From positions 1-7,257 of the forward strand of contig WRFW01000148.1 of the NCBI GenBank assembly GCA_009787435.1: 7,257 nucleotides of DNA, given 5' to 3'. The translations under genes were made by a program, and so were the position numbers. Positions 1 to 6,425 of the stretch are shown here, one piece after another. Positions within the stretch are counted from its first letter, which is position 1. The number at the start of each line of letters is the position of its first letter. The stretch is from Defluviitaleaceae bacterium (GTDB taxonomy: Bacteria > Bacillota > Clostridia > Lachnospirales > UBA5962). The notes below the pieces were generated by a model that ran no database searches, was not told the origin of the DNA, and worked only from the letters and a program-made list of their open reading frames with translations.

Positions 1-117
1 TATATAATCATATTCTTGTCCATTTTTTTTAGAAGTTTGCCTCCTACCATATATCATCAATTTTTTTTTATTATTTTGTATACGTATAACACTACCTATG
101 GGTAGATATTTTTTCAT
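1..117 (-). CDS. DUF4176 family protein, N-terminal 39 residues (cut by left edge)
   Basis: This short open frame starts at ATG 115-117 and runs off the left edge without a stop. It begins MKKYLPIGSVIRI, continues through a lysine-rich turn to KLMIYGRRQ, and ends GQEYDYI at the edge. That pattern (L-P-[IL]-G-S-V, then K-[KR]-L-M-I-x-G-R-x-Q, then Y-D-Y) is the hallmark of DUF4176 as I know it; here the usual GRLQ reads GRRQ. Family members are about 90-100 residues, so roughly the first 40% is present. An AAAGGAAG ribosome binding site lies 7 bases before the ATG, inside the 17-bp gap after the preceding gene, which supports both start and operon membership. The molecular function is unknown. 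By established association the family is common beside WXG100/LXG type VII secretion toxin genes in Firmicutes. The T-runs at 24-30 and 61-69 encode lysines and are not terminators. Confidence 0.8.
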   Translation of the reverse strand, partial: MKKYLPIGSVIRIQNNKKKLMIYGRRQTSKKNGQEYDYI

Positions 118-134
118 ACCACAACTTCCTTTCC

Positions 135-734
135 TTAATAATTTGGCTTCCAGTCTACACTATGAGCTTCTTTTTTTAATCCTGTTGACACTACCATAGT
201 TTCACTTTTTCTATAGGGAGTGAAATTATAACCATATCCTCTATTATTATCCCACATCATTGCTATTAATAATAATATTTGCTCTTGCTCACCTTTAGAA
301 TAATGCATAGTGTAAGAACGCTCTTTTTTAAATTTATCAGTTCCTTTTAATAAGGCGATTTGATTTTCATTTTTGGATAAAGTAAAAATTAAGCCATCAT
401 TATTTTTTTTAACATTATAGTGATGTCCTAATCTATAACGCTCTCCATCTATATTAGGGAATATTCCACCATTAATAGTGTTATTCTTTATATAGTGAAA
501 ACCTATAAAAAATGGGAAATCTTTTAAAGAAAATTTTAACTTAAATTTATAGTTATTACCATCATCTAAGTTTTCAACAGTATACGTTTTAAGATTAAAG
601 AAACCGATTAAAAGAAAAATTTTTTTTATTTCTAAACGACCTACCCATTCACCATTATTAACTATATAATCACATATATATCCTTTTTTTTGTTCTTCTA
701 AATGTCTAATCTTTCTTTTTATTTCTAGCTTCAT
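135..734 (-). CDS. AT-rich protein, possibly tubby/LURP-one-like; candidate immunity or accessory protein
   Basis: This 199-residue protein has no signal peptide or clear membrane helix. A lysine-rich N-terminal helix (1-18) is followed by alternating hydrophobic stretches that look like a beta-rich core (about 20-150). A late hydrophobic helix, EQILLLIAMMWD at 151-162, follows, then a basic tail. A beta core closed by one buried helix ending in 'llal..D' recalls the tubby C-terminal/LURP-one fold seen in Firmicutes, but the similarity is weak and read by eye. The start ATG (732-734) has GGGAGA 6 bases upstream, in the 15-bp gap after the PAAR-like gene, so the two are probably co-transcribed. 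It sits directly after a candidate effector, the usual place for an immunity gene; that role is inference only. Composition is extreme: 481-540 is about 18% GC, far below the neighbouring PAAR-like gene, which hints at separate origin. Confidence 0.85.
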   Translation of the reverse strand: MKLEIKRKIRHLEEQKKGYICDYIVNNGEWVGRLEIKKIFLLIGFFNLKTYTVENLDDGNNYKFKLKFSLKDFPFFIGFHYIKNNTINGGIFPNIDGERYRLGHHYNVKKNNDGLIFTLSKNENQIALLKGTDKFKKERSYTMHYSKGEQEQILLLIAMMWDNNRGYGYNFTPYRKSETMVVSTGLKKEAHSVDWKPNY

Positions 735-749
735 TTAAATTCTCCCAAA

Positions 750-2036
750 CTAATCATCTCTTCTACCCCAGCCTATACTTAACCCTACACCAAGAAAAAG
801 CGCTTTTCTTTTAGTTATTCGACCTCCCCCTCGGGTTATCTCTTTACTAATCTCTCCGCCAACTCCTGCTATATGCCCTTCAACACCTAATGATATTTGA
901 AAATTCGTCCAAGGAATTGGTATTGCAAGGTCTCCACCACCTGATACTAAAGACGCCATGGCACCAGCTCCTACTTCCAAGCCATCTGAACTTAAACTAA
1001 ATACAGTACCTGCATTTGCACTAACTAATTCTGCATTAAAATTTAAATGTCTATTATTTGTATACAATTCTAATAAACCTGCTCTAACTCCTGCATTTGC
1101 TCCAAAAAGAGTAAAATCTGTTTCACTACTTCCATCAGTATTTAAACCACTAATTAAATCACTACCAATATTAAAGTCCCAATCTGCAAAAAACGCATTA
1201 GCTGTTAAGAGTTCAGCCTCCTCATCTTCATGCTCTAATATATTAGGCTTGCCTGCAAGTGCTCCTTTTATTGCCATCAACTTGGCTTTCTTTCCTGCCG
1301 CTTCGTGAATTACTTCTTCTCTATTTTGCCCAGATGTAATAGGCTGTATAATGCCGCCGCAAGCACATACTATAAAAGATTCCGTAGTTACTGCTGGGTA
1401 ACCCTCTGGCTCGTCTTGCAGCCTATCACTAGGGTTATGCCTGCCATTATCTACAATTCTAGTATCATCATAGGTGTTTAGCCACGTGCTTGCTATTTGG
1501 GGTGTACAAGCCCTACCCCTTACATTTTCTGTGCCTACTGCTTCACCATATTCGTTGTATATCGTTTTCTCTAGTAAAACATTTGGCGGTGTTGGGTTAA
1601 CGTTAGTTATACCAGCAGCACTGCACACACCAAAGCTTGATATATTTTCTATAGGCACACAATCTAATTCGTGTATTACTGGGGCATCTGTTATGTACAC
1701 GCCGTGGCATTTTGGCAAGTTTAATTTCCTTGTGTGGCTGCCATAAGTACAAAATAAATCAGCCCCTCTTACTAAATATTCTTCTTGTATAAAAAGCTCG
1801 TCTTCCTCTCCAAAATCGTGCTCTTCGCTTTCTCTTAAATATTCTGCGTGCTCTGCTCTCGCTTCCTCACGTTCTGCTAAAAAATCTTCCACACGGCTAT
1901 CTAACTCACTGGCAGCCATATCTACTTGACTTCCATGGGTTGCTAAAGTTCCATCTCCGATGTAACTATTTCTAACTTCTATTCTTTCAGAAACCCAATT
2001 GCTAGCCGCTCTTAAACCTCTCCCTAGCAAAGACAT
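750..2036 (-). CDS. DUF4280 PAAR-like protein with glycine-rich C-terminal extension (candidate spike-tip effector)
   Basis: This protein has 428 residues in three regions. Residues 40-86 are acidic and helical (repeated E/A/R). Residues about 87-235 match DUF4280, a PAAR-like domain: VRGADLFCTYGS, PKCHG, FGVCSAAG, ACTP and the closing IVCACGGII, with cysteines at 96, 110, 126, 138, 177, 224 and 226. PAAR and PAAR-like domains cap VgrG-type spikes, often with bound metal; here the cysteines are plausible ligands or disulfides. After a helical linker (236-285), residues about 286-428 form a Gly/Ala/Ser-rich stretch with alternating hydrophobics (NAGVRAGLLEL, EVGAGAMASL, GVEGHIAGVGGEI, ALFLGVGLSIGWG). 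It resembles glycine-rich C-termini of polymorphic toxins; no catalytic motif is recognised. AGGGAGG lies 7 bases before ATG 2034-2036, just inside the 13-bp gap after the preceding gene. The likely role, docking on the VgrG-like product of 3151-4551 and carrying a cargo domain, is inferred. GC is about 38-47% in sampled 60-base lines, higher than the neighbours. Confidence 0.92.
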   Translation of the reverse strand: MSLLGRGLRAASNWVSERIEVRNSYIGDGTLATHGSQVDMAASELDSRVEDFLAEREEARAEHAEYLRESEEHDFGEEDELFIQEEYLVRGADLFCTYGSHTRKLNLPKCHGVYITDAPVIHELDCVPIENISSFGVCSAAGITNVNPTPPNVLLEKTIYNEYGEAVGTENVRGRACTPQIASTWLNTYDDTRIVDNGRHNPSDRLQDEPEGYPAVTTESFIVCACGGIIQPITSGQNREEVIHEAAGKKAKLMAIKGALAGKPNILEHEDEEAELLTANAFFADWDFNIGSDLISGLNTDGSSETDFTLFGANAGVRAGLLELYTNNRHLNFNAELVSANAGTVFSLSSDGLEVGAGAMASLVSGGGDLAIPIPWTNFQISLGVEGHIAGVGGEISKEITRGGGRITKRKALFLGVGLSIGWGRRDD

Positions 2037-2049
2037 ATTTTGCCCTCCC

Positions 2050-2553
2050 TTATTCTACTTCTAAAGGTATTAAATTGACACCTCTTTCTTCTCTTCTTAA
2101 AAAACTCTCTGCTAAATCTAACCTAACAACAGGCAAACCAAAACCTTTTACTTCAAATATGCTTTTCTTTGGAAGCTTCTTTTTATTTAAAATAGGCTTT
2201 GTTGGCTTATCTTTTGTAATATTTACTGCACAGTCTATTTTAGATAGTATAGGCATATAATAAAGGTTAGAAATTTTATTTTCCACGTCTAAAAGTATTA
2301 TTTGCTTCATTATTAACTTTGGTTCATACTTCTTTGTTATATCAAATAGCGTTTCAGATAACATGAAAAATGGCCTTACTATTACCCCAGTAAAAATTGT
2401 TTCAAGGTTGCTTTCAATATAAAATAAAGTTCTTTTTTCTATAGATTTGTGGTCTTTTAAGTTTACATCTCTTTTATTAATTACTCCAAAGCTACTTAGA
2501 ATACGTGGTGATTTTAGCAAGTTTCTATTTATATCTAAAAGAAAATATTTCAT
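2050..2553 (-). CDS. Small protein resembling the Imm11/DUF1629 group
   Basis: This 167-residue soluble protein has no membrane helix. It opens with a strand, MKYFLLDIN. The centre reads RPFFMLSETLFDITKKYEP, then IILLDVENKISNLYYMPIL (about 60-102), and it ends with a strand-helix, RLDLAESFLRREERG (144-158). The layout of a central 'rP..ls..l..i...y.p' helix, a strand with 'Y..pi', and a C-terminal 'l..ESfLRR...G' is reminiscent of Imm11/DUF1629-type proteins. These are annotated as immunity proteins or as accessory proteins next to DUF4280 genes. The resemblance is moderate and judged by eye. Its ATG overlaps the stop of the upstream gene by four bases (2550-2553), suggesting translational coupling, and AGAGGTG precedes it. 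It is encoded immediately before the PAAR-like gene, so it may act as an adaptor, chaperone or immunity factor for that protein; the sequence does not decide which. Confidence 0.87.
   Translation of the reverse strand: MKYFLLDINRNLLKSPRILSSFGVINKRDVNLKDHKSIEKRTLFYIESNLETIFTGVIVRPFFMLSETLFDITKKYEPKLIMKQIILLDVENKISNLYYMPILSKIDCAVNITKDKPTKPILNKKKLPKKSIFEVKGFGLPVVRLDLAESFLRREERGVNLIPLEVE
2550..2553 (-). other. ATGA start/stop overlap (translational coupling)
   Basis: On the minus strand the TGA stop of the helical-protein gene (2550-2552) shares bases with the ATG of the Imm11/DUF1629-like gene (2551-2553). Such four-base overlaps usually mean coupled translation, which supports co-production of the two small proteins. 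Confidence 0.8.
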
Positions 2554-3140
2554 ACCGCTGCACCTCTATTAATTATGTGAATAATTTCTCCTTTTTCCAT
2601 ATATCCACCAAATAACACTTTAAAGCTTTCAGCAATTTGTAACATATAAAAATTTGTTTTTGATATAGCTTCATTTATAATTTTATTTATTACAAGTGCA
2701 GCAAATGGAATATAGCATTGGGAATACTGATATTTAAGCTCATCTAAATTAAATTGCGGTATTTTTCTATTTACAAAGCTTTTCATATCTTCAATGTCTT
2801 GGTCTATATATTGGAAAATAAATTTTAGAGGAAAATATATTGTCGTTTCTTCTTTATCCAACCATATCATTTCATTAAATAAATCTATGCAAAATTCATA
2901 TGATTCTACTAGCATACTTGAACGTAAAAATGATATATACATATACTCAATAGGCTCTTTTATACTAGCCTTTTGTTGTATTATTGCTAGTTCAAATAGT
3001 TCGTTTAATTTTTCAGAAAAGTTTTCTACTATTAATTCTTTATTTTCTTCCAAATATTTTTCTAGTTTATTAAAATTTGGCTCTATTTTTCTAAGTAGAA
3101 AATTTTCTGCTAAGTTAATCACTTCTTCTTTTCTATTCAT
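2550..3140 (-). CDS. Helical protein of unknown function
   Basis: I do not recognise this family. The 196-residue product is predominantly helical by eye, with a charged N-terminal helix (about 1-50, rich in E, K, L and N). A run of amphipathic and aromatic helices follows (about 60-130, including YMYISFLRSS and IYFPLKFIFQYIDQDIEDM), then a more hydrophobic segment (about 138-160, CYIPFAALVINKIINEA). It has no signal peptide and no convincing transmembrane helix. The ATG at 3138-3140 follows GAGGC by six bases, and the 10-bp gap after the VgrG-like gene makes co-translation likely. Its place between the spike gene and the small protein/PAAR-like pair suggests an accessory or chaperone role; this rests on context only. 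It is strongly AT-rich (17% GC in 2641-2700). Confidence 0.87.
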   Translation of the reverse strand: MNRKEEVINLAENFLLRKIEPNFNKLEKYLEENKELIVENFSEKLNELFELAIIQQKASIKEPIEYMYISFLRSSMLVESYEFCIDLFNEMIWLDKEETTIYFPLKFIFQYIDQDIEDMKSFVNRKIPQFNLDELKYQYSQCYIPFAALVINKIINEAISKTNFYMLQIAESFKVLFGGYMEKGEIIHIINRGAAV

Positions 3141-3150
3141 ATTTAAGCCT

Positions 3151-4551
3151 CTAATCTATATGCACTTGTGCAGCTTCAAACGAAATATTTTCTTTTAACT
3201 CTGTAATTACCTCGTCTTGTTGTAATAAAATCTTTTCAGGCGATAACACAGTAACTACATCTTGCGTGCTAACTATATTTATAGACTCTTCTGATTGTAT
3301 TTGAATGGTTTTATCACTTATAATTTTTATTCCTTCTTCATCTAAAAGTTGGATAGACATACCTTTATTATTTGTGAAAGTTAAAGAGTTGGGGGTAAAT
3401 AAAACTTCTTTGCCGTATTTATTCATTATAGATTTAAAATCTGGGTTTACACGCTCATCCCCAGCGGAAGATTCTAAATGTGTAGAACTGATTACATACG
3501 CCCCACCCTCTTCTTCATCTGGAATATATAGACGAACATCATCGCCGATTTCAGGCATTGCATACCAACCAGTGCCGTCCGGCGTGGAATAAGGTGTTGA
3601 GTAAGGAAACCACCTAGTACCGCAGCTAGCTTTATTTTCATCAAGGTTTACGGATATTTTAACTTCATCCTTTCTTACGTCTAAAATTTTTGAGTAGAAA
3701 GATGCACCTATAGTGCCCGTGTTACATTCTCTAGGAACTCTAAACCCACTTAATGTTTTTAAGTGATATGTGTGATAAAGTTCATGCCCCTCTAATTTAG
3801 TATCTATCTTGCTTACATATAAAGGTTTTTTATTCAAAATTATATTATCACCTAAACAATAAACATCTCTATAGCGTAACAAGTAGTAAATACAATCCAT
3901 TTCTGATATATCCATTCCTCTTTTGCTTTTATATTGAAATTCCTTTATATCTTTTCTAACTTTATATGTTCTTGTTTCTATCGTTTTTACTGATCCGCTG
4001 TCGGTTATTCCAAAATAATATTTTGTTCCACCTGTTTTAAAATCTGGAATTATTGGTGTATTAAAATGCGTCGCTAGGCGTTTTGTGTATTCCCAGTCAG
4101 TTTCTCTATATTGCATTATTAGTTTTTTTATAGGCGTTCCACTGCCTTTCTTCATTATGAAGCTTCCAGATGGATAATCATTTGTATATGAAGCTAAAAC
4201 TTCATCATAAGTAATACTTGATTCTTGATATGTTCTAGTGTGTAATGAAATATCCATTAAACAAGTGCCTGTTTTTGCTGTTACAAATAATACTTTTTGT
4301 TCGTTGTCTGTTTCTATTTCAAGCTCTGTAATTACTCCATCAAACCAAATTTGTTCTGAACCGTCTTTTTGAGTAATATATATTTTAACAGATGCAGAGC
4401 TAAAACCCATTGCAAGATACTCACTTTCTTTATGTTCTGGGATAGTTCCTACTAGCTTTAAAACACCGTGTTCACTTTCTGCTTGTTTCGCTGTAACTGA
4501 GTGCAGCTTTAGTATTTCAAATGGTTCTATTTTCAAATTATCATCTCTCAT
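3151..4551 (-). CDS. VgrG/gp27-gp5-like spike protein of a contractile-injection type
   Basis: This 466-residue protein has the layout of VgrG and phage gpD/gp27-gp5 spike proteins. Residues 1-270 form the gp27-like part, with the diagnostic QYRETDWEYTKRLATHFNT at 147-165. This compares with the 'Q..ETDweflkRLA.h..' motif of VgrG and phage late-control D proteins. Residues about 280-358 look like the gp5 OB-fold, with YAMPEIGDDVRLYIPD at 330-345. After a linker, residues about 378-466 are short strands with repeated I/V and S/N (GIKIISDKTIQIQSEESINI and on), as expected for a trimeric beta-prism needle. No lysozyme or effector domain is attached, so cargo would come from a separate protein such as the downstream PAAR-like gene. 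The ATG at 4549-4551 lies 12 bases from GGAGG. It is the only usable start, since TAA occurs in frame at 4558-4560. A defective phage tail origin is possible but less likely given the neighbours. Confidence 0.93.
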   Translation of the reverse strand: MRDDNLKIEPFEILKLHSVTAKQAESEHGVLKLVGTIPEHKESEYLAMGFSSASVKIYITQKDGSEQIWFDGVITELEIETDNEQKVLFVTAKTGTCLMDISLHTRTYQESSITYDEVLASYTNDYPSGSFIMKKGSGTPIKKLIMQYRETDWEYTKRLATHFNTPIIPDFKTGGTKYYFGITDSGSVKTIETRTYKVRKDIKEFQYKSKRGMDISEMDCIYYLLRYRDVYCLGDNIILNKKPLYVSKIDTKLEGHELYHTYHLKTLSGFRVPRECNTGTIGASFYSKILDVRKDEVKISVNLDENKASCGTRWFPYSTPYSTPDGTGWYAMPEIGDDVRLYIPDEEEGGAYVISSTHLESSAGDERVNPDFKSIMNKYGKEVLFTPNSLTFTNNKGMSIQLLDEEGIKIISDKTIQIQSEESINIVSTQDVVTVLSPEKILLQQDEVITELKENISFEAAQVHID

Positions 4552-4552
4552 T

Positions 4553-5137
4553 TTATTTTAGTTCCTCCTTTTTATTAATTTTCAAACTTTTTATTATTGT
4601 AAGTGCTGGCTCTCTCCATTCAGTATGTTCGCTAAATCTACAATTAAAGTTTCCGTGTAGAAATTTTCCCTCATATGAAGAAACAAACATTATATTATAC
4701 ATTTGGTCGTCTATTGCATAACTTTTATATTCAAACCAAGATATTTTTAAATCTTCTAGTTTTTCTACACCAGATTTATAAAATTCTATAGCTGGGTTTG
4801 TAGCTTTTAAAACTCTTTTCAGTTCATCACTGCCCTCCTCTACTTGGGTTTCATTAATCGGATGGTCTAAAAGACTTAGCCCAATATTAGTTGAAGTTGA
4901 GGGGTTAGTCATAATATATTGCGGGCGTTGCTCAGATGGATATTTAATTTTTGCTATTTCTAAATTCATTTCTTCAAAATTATTTGGAACTTCAATAATT
5001 AATTTGCTATCTAAAATTGATACTTCTTTAAAATGAGAAATATTATCATTTATAATAGCTCCATCTTTTAAAATATCTCTATCTTTTTTCTCTTGTTGAT
5101 TTTTTAAAGCAATTATTTGCTCATCGGTTTTATCCAT
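4553..5137 (-). CDS. DUF1795/DcrB-like protein, candidate Eag-type effector chaperone
   Basis: This 194-residue protein has a charged helical N-terminus (1-33) followed by a compact alpha/beta domain (about 36-188). That domain begins with a strand and 'LIIEVPNNFEEM' (46-57), then KIKYPSEQRPQYIMTN (63-78). It continues through YKSYAIDDQMYNIMFVS to GKFLHGNFNC and closes with W-x6-IIKSL (174-185). This order matches DUF1795/Mog1/PsbP-type proteins as I know them: 'VP..f', 'kYp...rPq.i.t', a 'D..YN..f' strand, 'G.FnC' and a terminal 'mi.Si' helix. DUF1795 includes Eag chaperones, which bind and shield transmembrane segments of PAAR-containing type VI effectors, so a chaperone role for a cargo of this locus is a reasonable inference. 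It has no signal peptide, so it should act in the cytoplasm. AGGAGG sits 6 bases before the ATG, and it overlaps the preceding gene by 8 bp. Confidence 0.9.
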   Translation of the reverse strand: MDKTDEQIIALKNQQEKKDRDILKDGAIINDNISHFKEVSILDSKLIIEVPNNFEEMNLEIAKIKYPSEQRPQYIMTNPSTSTNIGLSLLDHPINETQVEEGSDELKRVLKATNPAIEFYKSGVEKLEDLKISWFEYKSYAIDDQMYNIMFVSSYEGKFLHGNFNCRFSEHTEWREPALTIIKSLKINKKEELK

Positions 5138-6383
5138 TTAACCCTCCTAATAATGTTCCTATGCAATTATATTGTGGAAAATAAAGCTGTATTTCTGAGG
5201 TGAAAAAGCTTATTTTCTCATACTGTAAAGATTTTATGTTTGACTTATTTTTGAATGTTATTAGCATTATTTTTTTATAGCTTTCTAATCTTATATCATC
5301 CGGTATAAAATTATTAAAATTGATTGTTTTTATAGGCTTAGTATAGTAGTCTAAAATTTGAATATCTAAAAAGTCAAACTGTTTTGAAAGTTCATAAAGT
5401 TTAACTAACCTTAAAACTTCTCCTTTAGTTGGGTTAATAGCTTCATTCAAAATAGCAAAACGGCTTAAAAAACTTAAATTTCGATTGTTAGAATTAAGTT
5501 CATAACTGTAGACACTATTATTTAAAAAATTTGAATATGGTTCTATATCAAAATTTTTTGTACTTTTTATCTCGTCTGTATTTTCGATATCTCTACTGTT
5601 AATGACTACAATATCCCATAATAAAGGCTTATCATAATCTGATAAAATTATCATTTTATTTTTTTCACGTTTGAAAGACAAATAATGTTTATTACCTTTA
5701 TCTACTAAGTAGCCATTTTGTTCAGATATAGTTAAATAGTGTTCGTAATTCATGCCATCTTCGGTGATTGAGAATGATTCATCTTTCATTTTTAAGAAAC
5801 TAACATTCCAAAGAGGCACTAAATTAGTTCTTTTATACTGTTCGTATTCTTCTAAGTCTAAATCGATTTCTAGTATGTCTTCTTCTAGGTTTAAATCATC
5901 AAAGATAATATCTACAAATCTGTAAATGTGCGGGCAGTTTACTGTGTGCCATTCTAAATTGTTTATTTTGAAAATCTCATAAAGATTTTGTATTTGGTTT
6001 ATATATTTACTGCTCTGCTGAAGTGTTGCTCTTATGTTATAAGAATTTTCAGCAGTTTTTATAGTGCCTTTATAAACTTTATTAGAAGACAGTAGTTCTT
6101 CAAATTTATTAGAATCACAATCTAAAAATATGCTATTATTTTCTTGCAGCATAGGCTGCATAAATTCATCATTAGGGTTTATATTTTGCTTATGTTCCAT
6201 AGTAGTGTAAATATAAAATTTTTCTAATGGGTCTTTTATTTCTTCGTATATCTCTTTTTCTAAAATAGAGTATAGAGATAGATTATCAGCAGCTATTTTT
6301 TCGTGTATGTTATAAAAAATTTCTCTTGCTAGTTTTCTATCATCTAAGTTTGATATTCTTTTAAGGCGTTCTAAGTTTATAAT
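5130..6383 (-). CDS. Conserved-looking protein of unknown function with a non-standard ATT/ATA start
   Basis: Taken from ATT 6381-6383 the product is 417 residues; starting at ATA 6378-6380 gives 416. The first ATG in frame, 6198-6200, is residue 62 and has no ribosome binding site. The 61 codons before it read as ordinary protein (NLERLKRISNLDDRKLA, then IHEKIAADNLSLYSILEKEI) with no stop back to the previous gene's TAG, and contain no ATG, GTG or TTG. A perfect AAGGAGGTG lies just before ATT-ATA. N-terminal helices (2-55) are followed by a mixed, acidic middle (DLNLEEDILEIDLDLEEYEQY near 165-185). A long tail with alternating strands ends in GTLLGGLNG. There is no signal peptide or membrane helix. 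I do not recognise a named domain; some Clostridia proteins of this kind carry the uninformative label 'normocyte-binding protein'. Its place before the chaperone-like and spike genes suggests a structural or assembly role, by context only. Confidence 0.8.
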   Translation of the reverse strand: MINLERLKRISNLDDRKLAREIFYNIHEKIAADNLSLYSILEKEIYEEIKDPLEKFYIYTTMEHKQNINPNDEFMQPMLQENNSIFLDCDSNKFEELLSSNKVYKGTIKTAENSYNIRATLQQSSKYINQIQNLYEIFKINNLEWHTVNCPHIYRFVDIIFDDLNLEEDILEIDLDLEEYEQYKRTNLVPLWNVSFLKMKDESFSITEDGMNYEHYLTISEQNGYLVDKGNKHYLSFKREKNKMIILSDYDKPLLWDIVVINSRDIENTDEIKSTKNFDIEPYSNFLNNSVYSYELNSNNRNLSFLSRFAILNEAINPTKGEVLRLVKLYELSKQFDFLDIQILDYYTKPIKTINFNNFIPDDIRLESYKKIMLITFKNKSNIKSLQYEKISFFTSEIQLYFPQYNCIGTLLGGLNG

Positions 6384-6386
6384 TTG

Positions 6387-6398
6387 CCACCTCCTTTT
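6387..6398 (-). promoter_or_regulatory. Perfect Shine-Dalgarno deciding the ATT/ATA start
   Basis: Read on the minus strand this is AAAAGGAGGTGG, containing AAGGAGGTG (6388-6396), fully complementary to the 3' end of Firmicute 16S rRNA. From GGAGG there are 6 bases to ATT (6381-6383) and 9 to ATA (6378-6380). No ATG, GTG or TTG in the frame of the following gene lies within reach. The overlapping GTG in another frame meets a stop after nine codons. It lies in the 42-bp gap after the TAG at 6426-6428. Confidence 0.85.
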
Positions 6399-6425
6399 AA
6401 ATTTTTGAAAAGAAATAAAGCCCTG

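Noticed and set aside
1..23. Possible gene start at ATG 21-23 on the minus strand (MDKNMII)
   Set aside because: The only GGAGG is 16 bases away, and those bases are Arg codons in the DUF4176 frame, which has a better ribosome binding site and a recognisable family pattern.
24..69. T-runs at 24-30 and 61-69 as terminators
   Set aside because: There is no hairpin, the orientation is wrong for minus-strand transcripts, and they encode lysines in the DUF4176 frame.
79..88. Palindrome tatacgtata as an operator
   Set aside because: It is short, lies inside the DUF4176 coding frame and occurs in AT-rich sequence where such palindromes arise by chance.
958..1746. Plus-strand open frames at 958-1308 and 1474-1746
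   Set aside because: They lie wholly inside the PAAR-like gene on the opposite strand, have no ribosome binding site, and encode low-complexity Ser/Pro/Ala-rich products expected from an antisense shadow.
3151..4551. Spike gene as part of a prophage tail
   Set aside because: No tail tube, sheath, tape-measure, fibre, holin or lysin gene is present in the window; the neighbours are DUF4280, DUF1795-like and DUF4176 genes. Not excluded without more flanking sequence.
2075..4721. Plus-strand open frames at 2075-2260, 2794-3198, 3305-3592 and 4521-4721
   Set aside because: All are antisense to well-supported genes, rich in Ser, Phe, Leu and Ile as expected from shadows, and without credible start signals.
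6198..6200. ATG 6198-6200 as the start of the 417-residue gene
   Set aside because: There is no ribosome binding site upstream, and 61 coding-like codons precede it in frame behind a perfect Shine-Dalgarno.
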